A stretch of DNA of 64,000 nt from Coprinellus micaceus. Its lineage: Eukaryota; Basidiomycota; Agaricomycetes; Agaricales; Psathyrellaceae. The DNA lies in the NCBI GenBank assembly GCA_951394405.1, contig OX596340.1:620001-684000 (forward strand). The letters are read 5' to 3'. Each line of letters starts with the position of its first letter. The stretch's first letter is position 1. Position numbers and translations under genes: made by a program. The notes beneath the pieces were generated by a model. That model was not told the origin of the DNA and did not search any database. It saw nothing but the letters and a program-made list of their open reading frames with translations. Shown here piece after piece: positions 11,574 through 20,518 of this stretch.

Positions 11574-13271
11574 CCACAACTCGCCCCTGCTCCCCCAGCT
11601 CTCTGGGAAGCCAGGGAACCGAGTCCTGCTGTTGAGGATAAGAGTGATGATGACATGGGTGGGTACGGTGAAGTCAACGACTTCGCAGGTGTCTCTGCCA
11701 CTGGTGACCCTCGTACCTACAGGGAAGCCCTTGCTCAGCCTGATAGTCAGCACTGGGAAGCTGCCGCATGCGAGGAGATCCTCACCCTCACAGGCAATGG
11801 GACTTGGGAGCTAGTCGAACTGCCTCCTGGAGCCAAGGCCATCCCCTCTGGCTGGGTCTTCAAGACCAAACGCACTCCTGACGGCAAGGTTGAACGCTTC
11901 AAGGGTCGTATTGTGGCCAAGGGCTGCAGCCAACGTCCTGGGATCGACTACTCTGAGACCTATGCCCCCACCTTCCGTCCTGCTGCCTTTCGTAACGCCC
12001 TTGCAGCTGCTGGGATTGAGGACATGCACCTTCGTTCCTGCGACTTCTCCTCTGCCTTCACCAACGGCGACTTGGACGAAGTCATCTACATGCGCCAGCC
12101 TGAGGGCTTCCACCAAGGTGGTCCCAACATGGTCTGCCTGCTCAAGAAGTCGCTGTATGGCCTCAAGCAAGGTGCTAGGCAGTGGAACAAGAAGCTGCAT
12201 GCCACACTTCTGGACATGGGATTCACTCGACTCCAGTCTGACTGGTCTGTCTACATCTACGCTCATGGAGATGTCCACATCATCCTCCCTGTCTACATTG
12301 ACGACGTGACTCTGGCCTCCAAGAGCAAGGAGGCACTGGATCGAACTGTGGAGGAGCTCTCCAAGCGGTTCAAGCTGCGTGACTTGGGTGAAACCAAGTT
12401 CATCCTTGGTGTTGAAGTCATCAGGGATCGCCCCAACCGGTCCATCTCCCTCTCCCAGCGCCAGTACATCATCGACATCCTTGCTCGTTACGGTTTCGAG
12501 TCCTGCAGCCCTGTAGGCACTCCTCTCCCTCCTGGGATCAAGCTCTCCAAGTCCATGGGTCCTATCACCCAGGAAGAGATTGAGTTCATGCGCAGCATCC
12601 CCTACCTCAGCATCCTTGGTGCCATCCTCTACCTTGCCACCATGACTCGTCCTGACATCTCCTACGCCGTTGGCTTCCTTGGCCGCTTCAGCGCCAATCC
12701 AGGACCTCGTCACTGGGCTGCTCTCAAGCACCTCCTTCGCTACCTCAAGGGCTCTATGGATTACAAGCTCACCTACAGTGGAAAAGGCGTCAACTCGGTC
12801 ACATTTGAGACCTACTGTGACGCCTCCCATGGTGACTGCCTTGATTCTGGACGCTCTACTGGTGGTTATGTCACCACTGTGGCTGGAGGTGCTGTGAGCT
12901 GGTCCAGCAAGCTACAGACCATCGTTGCTCTCTCTAGCACAGAGGCTGAGTACATGATTGCAGTTGAGGCTGGAAAGGAGATCCTATGGATGCGCAACAT
13001 CCTTGGCGAGTTTGGCTTCCCCCAGCATGGTCCATCCACCCTCCACATTGACAACCAGTCCGCTATCAGTGTCAGCAAGAACCCCGAGCACTTTGGACGC
13101 ATGAAGCACCTGGATCTGCGGTTCTTCTGGTTGCGAGACATTGTGGAAGCTGGTACCATTGCCCCTGTTCACATCAAGGGCACTGAGCAGCCTGCAGACT
13201 GCCTCACCAAGGCCCTTCCTCTTCCAGCCATCCGACTTGCACGAGAACGACTTGGACTCCGTGCAGATTAA

Positions 13272-13315
13272 GGGAGTGTGTTGACTGAAGGGAGTGAGTC
13301 TCAGTCAAGGGAGTG
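13272..13315 (+). promoter_or_regulatory. Polypurine tract region of Copia-1
   Basis: Repeated purine-rich AAGGGAGTG units lie between the pol stop and the 3' LTR. The last one, TCAAGGGAGTG, abuts the LTR and would prime plus-strand DNA synthesis. The TRIM equivalent is TCAAGGGGCTG. Confidence 0.6.
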
Positions 13316-13625
13316 TGTTGGAACTTGGTGACTTGGTGACTCCACCCTTATCCATCCTTATCCATTCACAGATCACCCTTATCCATCATGATCTTGCCCT
13401 TCATCAGTTATCTTGATCTAATTGGACTTAGTTATCATATCTGGATCATCTAGCATCATGTGACCTGATTCCTCTGTATCAACACTCCATGTATTGCCCT
13501 GAGGCCCCTTAGTTCAGTACTCTGACCTAGAGGCTTCAGGTGAGTAGCAGTATGCCCCAATATCAACAGTTCAGTACTCTGACCTAGAGGCTTCAGTGTC
13601 CCTGCCCCCAGTTACACTTTCAACA
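13316..13625 (+). repeat. 3' LTR of Copia-1 (310 bp) with an extra 57-bp segment
   Basis: It matches the 5' LTR but contains an extra 57 bp at 13540-13596. The segment begins GTGAGT and ends CTTCAG, and it partly duplicates the preceding AGTTCAGTACTCTGACC stretch. Sister LTRs are identical when inserted, so the difference points to recombination with another copy or to a deletion between the direct repeats in the 5' LTR. Confidence 0.88.
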
Positions 13626-15495
13626 GCAGGTGCAGGAGGAGGACGATGACATCTACGCCTCGGACCCCGCAATTGGGTCCTGGGCTGCCAACGTAGAGGA
13701 GATGCTCAGCAGCGAGGTTGTACCTCCCGGTGAGAATCTCCGAGACTCCATTACACCACGTCCCATGGAGGATGTGCTCGTCAGCCCAGCGGTTCAAGAG
13801 CCGTCATCGTTGCAGGTGGCGCTCGTACCTCAAGGCTGGGGGAAGGCCGACCCTCTGGGGCGGCCCCCCTCCCCCCTATCAACAGCTCCTCCCAAGGGCT
13901 TCCGCTACTGGCGAGAGTACACCGAGGCGTCTGCCCGCAAGATCCGAGAGGGTCTCGCGGACACACCACCTCCGGAATACCCCGCTCAGAACCCTCCTCC
14001 TTCGTTCGCTCCCTCCAAGACGAACAAGCAACGCTCGCGTGTCGTCCCCCCGGGGGGCGGCAAGCGTAAACCCACTGGCTCGCCCATCCGAGTGGACCAG
14101 GACCCTATTCCGGAACGTCCCGCCCCCGTGGAGGAACGCCCCGAAGATTCTCGGGACGCTCAGGAACCGGCCCCACCCGGCCCGAACCCGAGCCTCCCGT
14201 TCTCTGCGGCTACACGGAAGCGTGTGCACGACGGAGGCCCAAGGCCGCAGCCTAAAGCCCCCGCCGTCCCCTTCCAGAGAGTCGGCCTCCCGGTCGGCCC
14301 TAAGAAGCCTCTCCCTAAACCCTCGGCCCTCAGGCCGTGGAACGTCGTTGCCAAGGGGGGCAAGACGAAAATGAATTACGTCGAGGCTGCTGCCACCTGG
14401 GGGCGGGCTCGACCTGATTTAACTCCAATGCAGATCGCCAAGGTTATCAACGGCGGCCCTGTACCTCCCCTACCCCAGGTTCACCCTCCTCCAATCTCTG
14501 CCGGCCCCGTCTCGAGCGGGAAGAAGCAGAAGAAGAAGAAGACGGTGATCCCTGCATCTACAACCAAGGGTCCGCCTCGCACGCAGATCATGGTCCTCTT
14601 CAACGAGAAGGATGGTCAGATTCCCACAATCGACGGCGGGTTTGTCGTGAGGGGGATGAACGACATTCTTCAACGTCCTGGATCAGAGCTCCGAGTCCTC
14701 TCAGGCAGTCAGGCCTATGGGGGTTGGAGCCTCAGAACGTCGGATGTTCCAAACGAGCGTGACTTAAATGCTGCGCGCGGTTGGATCACCCAAGTCCTTC
14801 CAGCCTGGTCCCGCAATCTGTGGGTCGGGCTTCCGCAGTCCACCAGTTATCTCGCGATACATGGTGTCCCCAAATACAAAGTCGGGGGTAACCTAACGGT
14901 TTACTCTGACATCGACAGTGCGTTCGAGGCCTCGCCCTTGAGCGAACACTATATTCCGACCGCCCGCCCCCGGGTGATCAACTCTGAGTCGAAGGCCTCC
15001 ACATCGGTGACCGTCTACTTCAACATCTGGGACTCCCAAGCAGGGACCCGCGCGAAGGCCTTGAACAACAAGACCATCAACATCCTCGGCAGGAAGTGCC
15101 TCATCAGGTCCACTCCTCGCCAACCCGGCGTCCCCTTCTGCAAGAATTGCTGCAAGTGGGGACATCCTGATTTCATGTGCCGGACCCGTCGTAGGTGCCC
15201 CATCTGCGGCGAGTCTCATACTCGGGACGAGCATCGCCACCACGCGAGCTGTTGCAAGGGCAAGCCCAAGCAACTCCCTAAGCCGATCCCCCCCACCGCG
15301 GAGGAGATCAAAGTCTGCCCCCATCGTGTACGTTGTCTCAACTGCAGGAAGGATGGCCACGACGCCGAGTCGTCGAAATGTCCGTTCTGGTACGCGAGGT
15401 TCAATCGCGGCCAGATTGACGCCCTCAACAAGCAGGTACGTGATCGTCAAGATCGTGGACGGCTTCAATCTAACCCAGTCCTTCCTAATGTCTAG
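13626..15495 (+). pseudogene. LINE-B1 ORF1 (Gag-like), 5'-truncated
   Basis: The LINE-B ORF1 is open from the truncation point to TAG at 15495 (about 620 codons). It corresponds to residues about 280-900 of the complete ORF1 at 41745-44447. It has a Pro-rich N-terminal half, a basic KKQKKKK stretch, a conserved central domain (TQIMVLFNEKDGQ onward) and C-terminal knuckles (CKNCCKWGHPDFMC, then CLNCRKDGHDAESSKC). It probably binds the element RNA. Its last codons overlap the ORF2 start as ATGTCTAG. Confidence 0.85.
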
Positions 15496-18346
15496 TACAA
15501 CATTACGGAAGATTAGGGTTCTTTCTTTCAATGTTGCGAAGTCTTGGGACTCTCTCGTTGTATTACTCGAAACTCAATGTAAATCGTTGGATATCGTTCT
15601 CTTACAAGAACCTCCATGGAGGCTCGTTCGCCACGCCCCTTCTGCGCACGACAAGGAAGGTACGGAAGTATGGGGCTCTCCCCGTCATCCTAAGTGGACC
15701 TGCATGGTCCCTCCCACCGAGCCTGAGACACACCCACGTGTCATGGCCTACGTAAATAAGAGATTGGACGTTCTTCGCCCAACCTACCGTCGAGACCTTA
15801 TCGACGACCGAGATGTGATGGTCATCACTCTGTTTACAGAGAATGAGCCCATGCACCTCATGAATGTATACTCAGACGCCGACCATCAAGCAATTCGTTT
15901 GCTCGATCGCCGCGCAGAATCACTCCCAGCCATGGACTACATGGCAGGAGACTTCAACTGTCACTCCAGGGAATGGGACGAGGCCGTTCCAAACCATGGA
16001 GATACAGCTATTCTACTGCTGGAAACAGCAGCCCGTCTAGGTGTGGAATACTCCCCACCTGTCAATCCAGGACCCACGTATGTGTCCCACGCCGATGCGA
16101 ACATCAAGTCTGTAATAGACATGGTGTTCGTTCAACCTGCCTATGTCCTCTCAGCCGCGCCGCTGAGGGACCAGGACCTCAAGGGGACCTCGGATCATTA
16201 CCCGCTGTCCTCAGTTATCAAACTCAGCAATTATGCTGAACGTATCAAGGGCCGCACCCTCAAGGAGGATGCGGTGGCCCCGTTCTTTATGCAGGTCGAA
16301 AAGGAGATGCCTGGTCTCTCCGACCTGTACGATCTCAACACCGCAGAAGGAGTGGAGGAACTCTCTGTGGCGATTGAAAAGGTGTTCTCTGATGCGTGGT
16401 TCGCCCACTCTGAAGAGTACATCATTACCCCCCGCTCAAAAAAGTGGTGGACTGACGAATGTCAGAAGGCGTACGACGAATGGAAAGCGGATGACTCTGC
16501 TGAAACTCGTGGTGCATTTCGACATCTTGTAAAAAAGACGAGGCGAGAGTTCTTTGATGAGTGCATCAAAGATATCTCAGAAACAGACAAGCGCCCCTGG
16601 GACCTAATGGACTGGGTCAAGGAGCACAAGAACCCGCCGTGCGAGGCTATCCAACATAACGGACAGCCTTGCCACAACCTCGACCAGCTTTGGGGAGCCT
16701 TACACGGCACCTACAATGCGGCCAACGACCGACCGGTCAATCTGAGTCTTCTGGACGAACTCCCCGACGAGCCTGTCAGGGAATGGCCAGTCTTCTCTCT
16801 CTTAGAAATGAGGCAAGCCCTTGAGGCCTGCTCATCTCGCTCCGCTCCGGGTCCTGACCATGTCACATGGCAGCATCTGAAGTATATCTTCGCTGTACCT
16901 GAATGTGAAAAGGTAGTGATGGACCTGGCCAATGCCTGCTTAAAAACCGGGCACTGGCCAAAACATTTCAAGGACTCGCTTTCGATTATCATACCGAAAC
17001 CGAACAAGCCGTCCTACTCTGCCCCAAAGGCGTTCAGACCCATTGTGCTTCTGAACACCCTTGGCAAACTGGTTGAAAAGATGATTTCCAACCGCATTCA
17101 GTTCGACATGATCAAGTATGATCTCGTCAATCCAAATCAAATGGGAGGAGTGCGTCAGCGCTCTACCGAAGACGCTGGCCTGTTCCTGACGCACTTGGTG
17201 CGAACGGGGTGGGCAGCAGGGTTAAAGACAAGCGTTGTTGCTTTCGACATCGCCCAGTTCTTCCCGTCTATCAACCACGAGTTCCTACTCGAGGTACTTC
17301 GCAAGCAAGGCTTCCACCCCATGGTGGTGACCTTCTTTGAATCCTACCTGGTGGAGCGCCACACATCCTATGTGTGGAATGGCTCTACTTCGGAACCTTT
17401 CCGGGCGGACGTGGGGGTGGGACAGGGCTCTGCCCTCTCACCCGTACTATCCGCCCTTGTCATAGCTCCAATCATGAAGCTCTTTCGGTTGAGGCCGGAG
17501 GGGAAACTCGCTACCTTGATCTCATACGTGGACGATGGCACTATCATCGTCCAGTCTCGCGATATCGAAGAGAACTGCGTGCATCTGTACCATGCATACC
17601 AGTGTCTCTTCGATATGTTTACAAAGGCAGGGCTCGTCTTGGAACACAACAAGACAGAACTCTTCCACTTCTCCAAGGGCCACACGGACTTCCGTATGCC
17701 CTTGGATCTCAGATATGCCCCCTTCACAGGGGACACACCTCTGAAACCCAAGCAGTACTGGCGCTACTTGGGCTTCTTCTTCGACCGGTTCTTGTCCTTC
17801 AAAGAACACATCCGGTACTACTCGACCAAGGCTCTCACCACTGTAATGGCTATGAGGATGCTTGGTAACTCTACTCGAGGGCTATCACCCAAGAACAAAC
17901 GAATCTTGTTCCGAGCGTGTGTGATTCCCATCTGCACGTACGGACATAGGTTGTGGTACTATGAGGGCGCCAAGATTCAAGGCGCACTCAAAATTCTAAC
18001 CTCCATGCAGCGCAAAGCAGCATGCTGGATAATAGGAGCATTTCGTACGTCTCCTACTGGGGGAGTGGAGTGCCTTGCAGGCCTCCCACCCATTCGTCTT
18101 CACCTTCGGAAGCTCTCACAGCGTGCTGTGTTCCGAACGGCGACATTATCTGACACACACCCCTTGCGCTCCCTCTTACCAGAGGAACACAGGGGTAGTG
18201 CCTCTCCCCATTATGGGGCCGCCTGCCACCTCTCTCCGGTGAACCGCGGCTGTGTAAAGGACGCTATAGGCCAGACCCTCAGAGGTCTGCCCAAATTGAC
18301 AGAGAAGTTCGAGCCATGTGTTGCGACACAAGTGACAGAAAAGAAT

Positions 18347-18418
18347 GACCAGACCTGGGTTTGAACCAAGGACCTTCCCAACTCCGGGTGGATGCTCTAA
18401 CCACTGAGCTATCCGGTC
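18347..18418 (-). tRNA. tRNA-like pol III gene in 3' LTR of TRIM-2
   Basis: The cloverleaf arms, A box, B box and downstream T4 are the same as in TRIM-1. The anticodon loop is CCGGAGT. A functional tRNA is doubtful for the same reasons. Confidence 0.6.
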
Positions 18419-18688
18419 TTGGTTGCATGAACTGCTAACTGAATGGGGTACCAAACAGCCAAGCTAGACGTGCCCAGGCTCGGTTAGACTGTTGCACACT
18501 GTGGTTGCTCTGGGAACCTATGTGTGGCTGACGGCAGTCTGTGAGCCTACGAGGGCAGAGGTCAACGCCATTGGATTGCGACTGAGCACAACACAACACA
18601 GCCCCTTGATCCGATGCAATCCAATCTGTCAGGGCGCGGTAGCGTCCGGGGCTCATAACTTGTTGCGACACAAGTGACAGAAAAGAAT

Positions 18689-18760
18689 GACCAGACCTGG
18701 GTTTGAACCAAGGACCTTCCCAACTCCGGGTGGATGCTCTAACCACTGAGCTATCCGGTC
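18689..18760 (-). tRNA. tRNA-like pol III gene in 5' LTR of TRIM-2
   Basis: Same sequence as the unit at 18347-18418, at the same position within its LTR. Confidence 0.6.
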
Positions 18761-19592
18761 TTGGTTGCATGAACTGCTAACTGAATGGGGTACCAAACAG
18801 CCAAGCTAGACGTGCCCAGGCTCGGTTAGACTGTTGCACACTGTGGTTGCTCTGGGAACCTATGTGTGGCTGACGGCAGTCTGTGAGCCTACGAGGGCAG
18901 AGGTCAACGCCATTGGATTGCGACTGAGCACAACACAACACCATGTGCGGTCGAAAACACTCCAGGATCGAGGATGATGGACCTCTATGGGGCCCAAGTC
19001 CACTTCAACAGCTTCCAGCGGTACGGCGAAGATATTTTCGAGCGTCGTCGGCAGGAACTGAATACTTTATGGAACTCTTTGAGCACCAATAACCGCACGG
19101 TGTGCATGGGGGTGGAAGCGTCCGTCCCCAAGACCACTAGGCATAATGCGACCGCGGCCTACGTCTACGAAGGCTTAGGCAACCAACGGAGCAAGGGAGT
19201 CACAGTGGCAGGACGTGTCCTGTCATCGGACGCCGAACTCCTAGCGATTCGTATGGCAGTTGGAAGGGCTACGGCCCTAGAAGACTGCGATCGGATTGCG
19301 ATATTCACTGATTCTCTGGCCATGGCTAAGAGAGCAGTCGATCCGGGGATCCATTCGGGCCAGGCGTTTTCGCTTGCAACCTGTACGGCCCTCCGCACCT
19401 GGTTTGCCGCCAAGGCGGACAGACGGGTGGACTTCATTGAGACCCCTTCAAAGCTGAAGTGGGGTCTTCAACATCGTGCTCATTTGCACGCGCGGAGCCT
19501 CCCTCCCACTCCTGCGGGGGTGAGACCCGCTACTTCTCTCGACAGCGTGCGCAAGCACGTCGCCGACTCTGCACTGGACGCGTGGGCTACTC

Positions 19593-19872
19593 TGTTGTGT
19601 TGTGCTCTGTCGCAATCCAATGGCATAGACCTCTGCCCTCGTAGGCTCACAGACTGCCGTCAGCCACACATAGGTTCCCAGAGCAACCACAGTGTGCAAC
19701 AGTCTAACCGAGCCTGGGCACGTCTAGCTTGGCTGTTTGGTACCCCATTCAGTTAGCAGTTCATGCAACCAAGACCGGATAGCTCAGTGTTTAGAGCATC
19801 CACCCGGAGTTGGGAAGGTCCTTGGTTCAAACCCAGGTCTGGTCATTCTTTTCTGTCACTTGTGTCGCAACA
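19593..19872 (+). mobile_element. Solo LTR of the TRIM family, copy 1
   Basis: A single 280-bp TRIM LTR (TGTTGTGTTG...CGCAACA) flanked by the 5-bp duplication TACTC (19588-19592 and 19873-19877). It probably formed by recombination between the two LTRs of a full element. It interrupts LINE-B1 ORF2 about 650 bp from TRIM-2, in the opposite orientation. Confidence 0.9.
19773..19844 (+). tRNA. tRNA-like gene in solo LTR copy 1 (A box damaged)
   Basis: Same unit as in TRIM-1, but the A box reads AGCTCAGTGTTTAGAGC, so its second conserved G is lost. The B box is intact. Confidence 0.5.
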
Positions 19873-20266
19873 TACTCAGGCACGCAACCCAGACTATCTA
19901 GGGCACCAGTTCATGGTGCTGCGCGACCCCAAGGGGAAGCCAACTCGTCCGACATACTCCAATGGGGGAGTATGGCTCCGACATGTAAACGAGAGTAATG
20001 CGCTATGTGCACGTATGTGCAGAGCCATTCTCAACCACGCGCCTACTGGAGAGTACTACTCCCGGTTCCGCATCCCTGGCCATGACGATCACGAATGTGA
20101 ATGCGGCTGTCCGGTGCAAACTCGTCACCACATTTTTACGCAGTGCGGAGTGCTGCAAACCTACGATCGGGATCCCCGCTTTGTGCGAGAACTCGTTTGG
20201 TTTTTAGAGGATAACCCAAAGGCTTTTGCGTTTGGATTCCAATACGCCCCACAGGGGGATGGTTGA

Positions 20267-20480
20267 GAAGAGGCGGCCTTGCGTGGTTTGGACTGGTTTT
20301 GGCTGGTTAAAGGTCTCGCGCTCCAAATCGTCAAATCCTTAGTGTTTCATAATTGCAGTAGTACTTAGTTAGTGACGCTCGCGCTCTCTTTGTATGTTGA
20401 TAGCGACCGGACTGCCATCGTGCCCCGGTATATAAAAGCTGATTTCAAAAAAAAAAAAGAAAAAAAAAAGAAAAAAAAAA
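20267..20480 (+). other. LINE-B1 3' UTR and A-rich tail
   Basis: About 180 bp of non-coding 3' end lies between the ORF2 stop and an A-rich tail (20447-20480, two G interruptions). TATATAAAAG occurs near 20430, shortly before the tail. The same 3' end, inverted, is seen in LINE-B2 at 32810 onward. Confidence 0.8.
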
Positions 20481-20518
20481 GGATAAGGGTGGAGTCACCA
20501 AGTCACCAAGTTCCAACA
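20481..20518 (-). repeat. Copia-2 3' LTR remnant
   Basis: The first 38 bp of the Copia LTR abut the A-tail of LINE-B1. The rest of the LTR is not found in this orientation to the left, so this junction is a rearrangement and not a clean insertion. Confidence 0.8.

Larger units (their letters stand above)
6211..13271 (+). pseudogene. Copia-1 gag-pol polyprotein, split by LINE-A4
   Basis: This gag-pol frame encodes the whole Copia replication machinery. The first ATG is at 6211 (MASSGPNFPKLGG). With the insert and one target duplication set aside, the two parts (6211-9044 and 11588-13271) are in the same phase and total 1505 codons. Visible domains in order are: Gag, with a CAFCTRSGHTQADC zinc knuckle at about residue 254; aspartic protease, with DSG at about 340; the integrase HHCC region (HERLCHH...CEPCLAGK); the integrase core with D542, D604/605 and E641; a Pro-rich linker; RT with YIDD at about 1181; and RNase H (TEAEYM, HIDNQSA). 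The stop TAA ends at 13271. No internal stop was seen outside the insertion, so the copy was probably functional until LINE-A4 landed in the Pro-rich linker. Confidence 0.9.
5252..13625 (+). mobile_element. Copia-1: Ty1/Copia LTR retrotransposon interrupted by LINE-A4
   Basis: The element has a 5' LTR, half-tRNA primer site, long leader, one gag-pol frame, polypurine tract and 3' LTR, all on the plus strand. It is split at 9045-11573 by a minus-strand LINE. Domain order (Gag, protease, integrase, RT, RNase H) is that of Copia. The flanking 5-mers differ (TGGAC on the left, GCAGG on the right), and the left flank is LINE-A while the right flank is LINE-B. The two ends therefore do not come from one simple insertion. 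Either ectopic recombination between two Copia copies or an assembly join is likely. Confidence 0.9.
18319..18940 (-). mobile_element. TRIM-2: second full tRNA-bearing miniature LTR element
   Basis: A 622-bp minus-strand copy with LTRs at 18661-18940 (5') and 18319-18598 (3'), 280 bp each, and a 62-bp internal region (18599-18660). The 5-bp target duplication CCATG lies at 18314-18318 and 18941-18945. The internal region has the same primer site and purine tract as TRIM-1. Both LTRs share substitutions not found in TRIM-1 (GTCAACGCC where TRIM-1 has GTCTATGCC, and CCGGAGT in the tRNA-like loop). The two full elements therefore descend from different source copies. Confidence 0.92.
15488..20266 (+). 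pseudogene. LINE-B1 ORF2 (endonuclease-RT-RNase H) interrupted twice
   Basis: ORF2 starts at ATG 15488 (MSSTTLRKIRVLSFN), eight bases before the ORF1 stop, in another frame. It carries the AP-endonuclease motifs (LQEPPW, GDFNCHSREWD, SDHYPL), RT (AFDIAQFFPSINHEF, GVGQGSALSP, SYVDDG) and RNase H. It is broken by TRIM-2 at 18319 and by a solo LTR at 19593, and resumes to the stop at 20266 with the CECGCPVQTRHHIFTQC motif. In RNase H the position that reads GTDASV in family A reads GVEASV here (codon 19115-19117). This puts Glu in place of the first catalytic Asp. Confidence 0.85.
13626..20480 (+). mobile_element. LINE-B1: LINE-B copy carrying a TRIM and a solo LTR
   Basis: A plus-strand LINE-B copy lacking the 5' UTR and the first part of ORF1 (cut at the Copia-1 LTR). 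It continues through ORF1, ORF2, a 3' UTR (20267-20446) and an A-rich tail (20447-20480). Inside ORF2 lie TRIM-2 (18319-18940) and a solo TRIM LTR (19593-19872). No target duplication is found. The left flank is a Copia LTR end and the right flank is a truncated Copia LTR start in the opposite orientation. Confidence 0.9.

Noticed and set aside
15326..15487. N-terminal extension of LINE-B1 ORF2
   Set aside because: The frame is open upstream but overlaps the knuckle region of ORF1; the conserved protein starts at ATG 15488.
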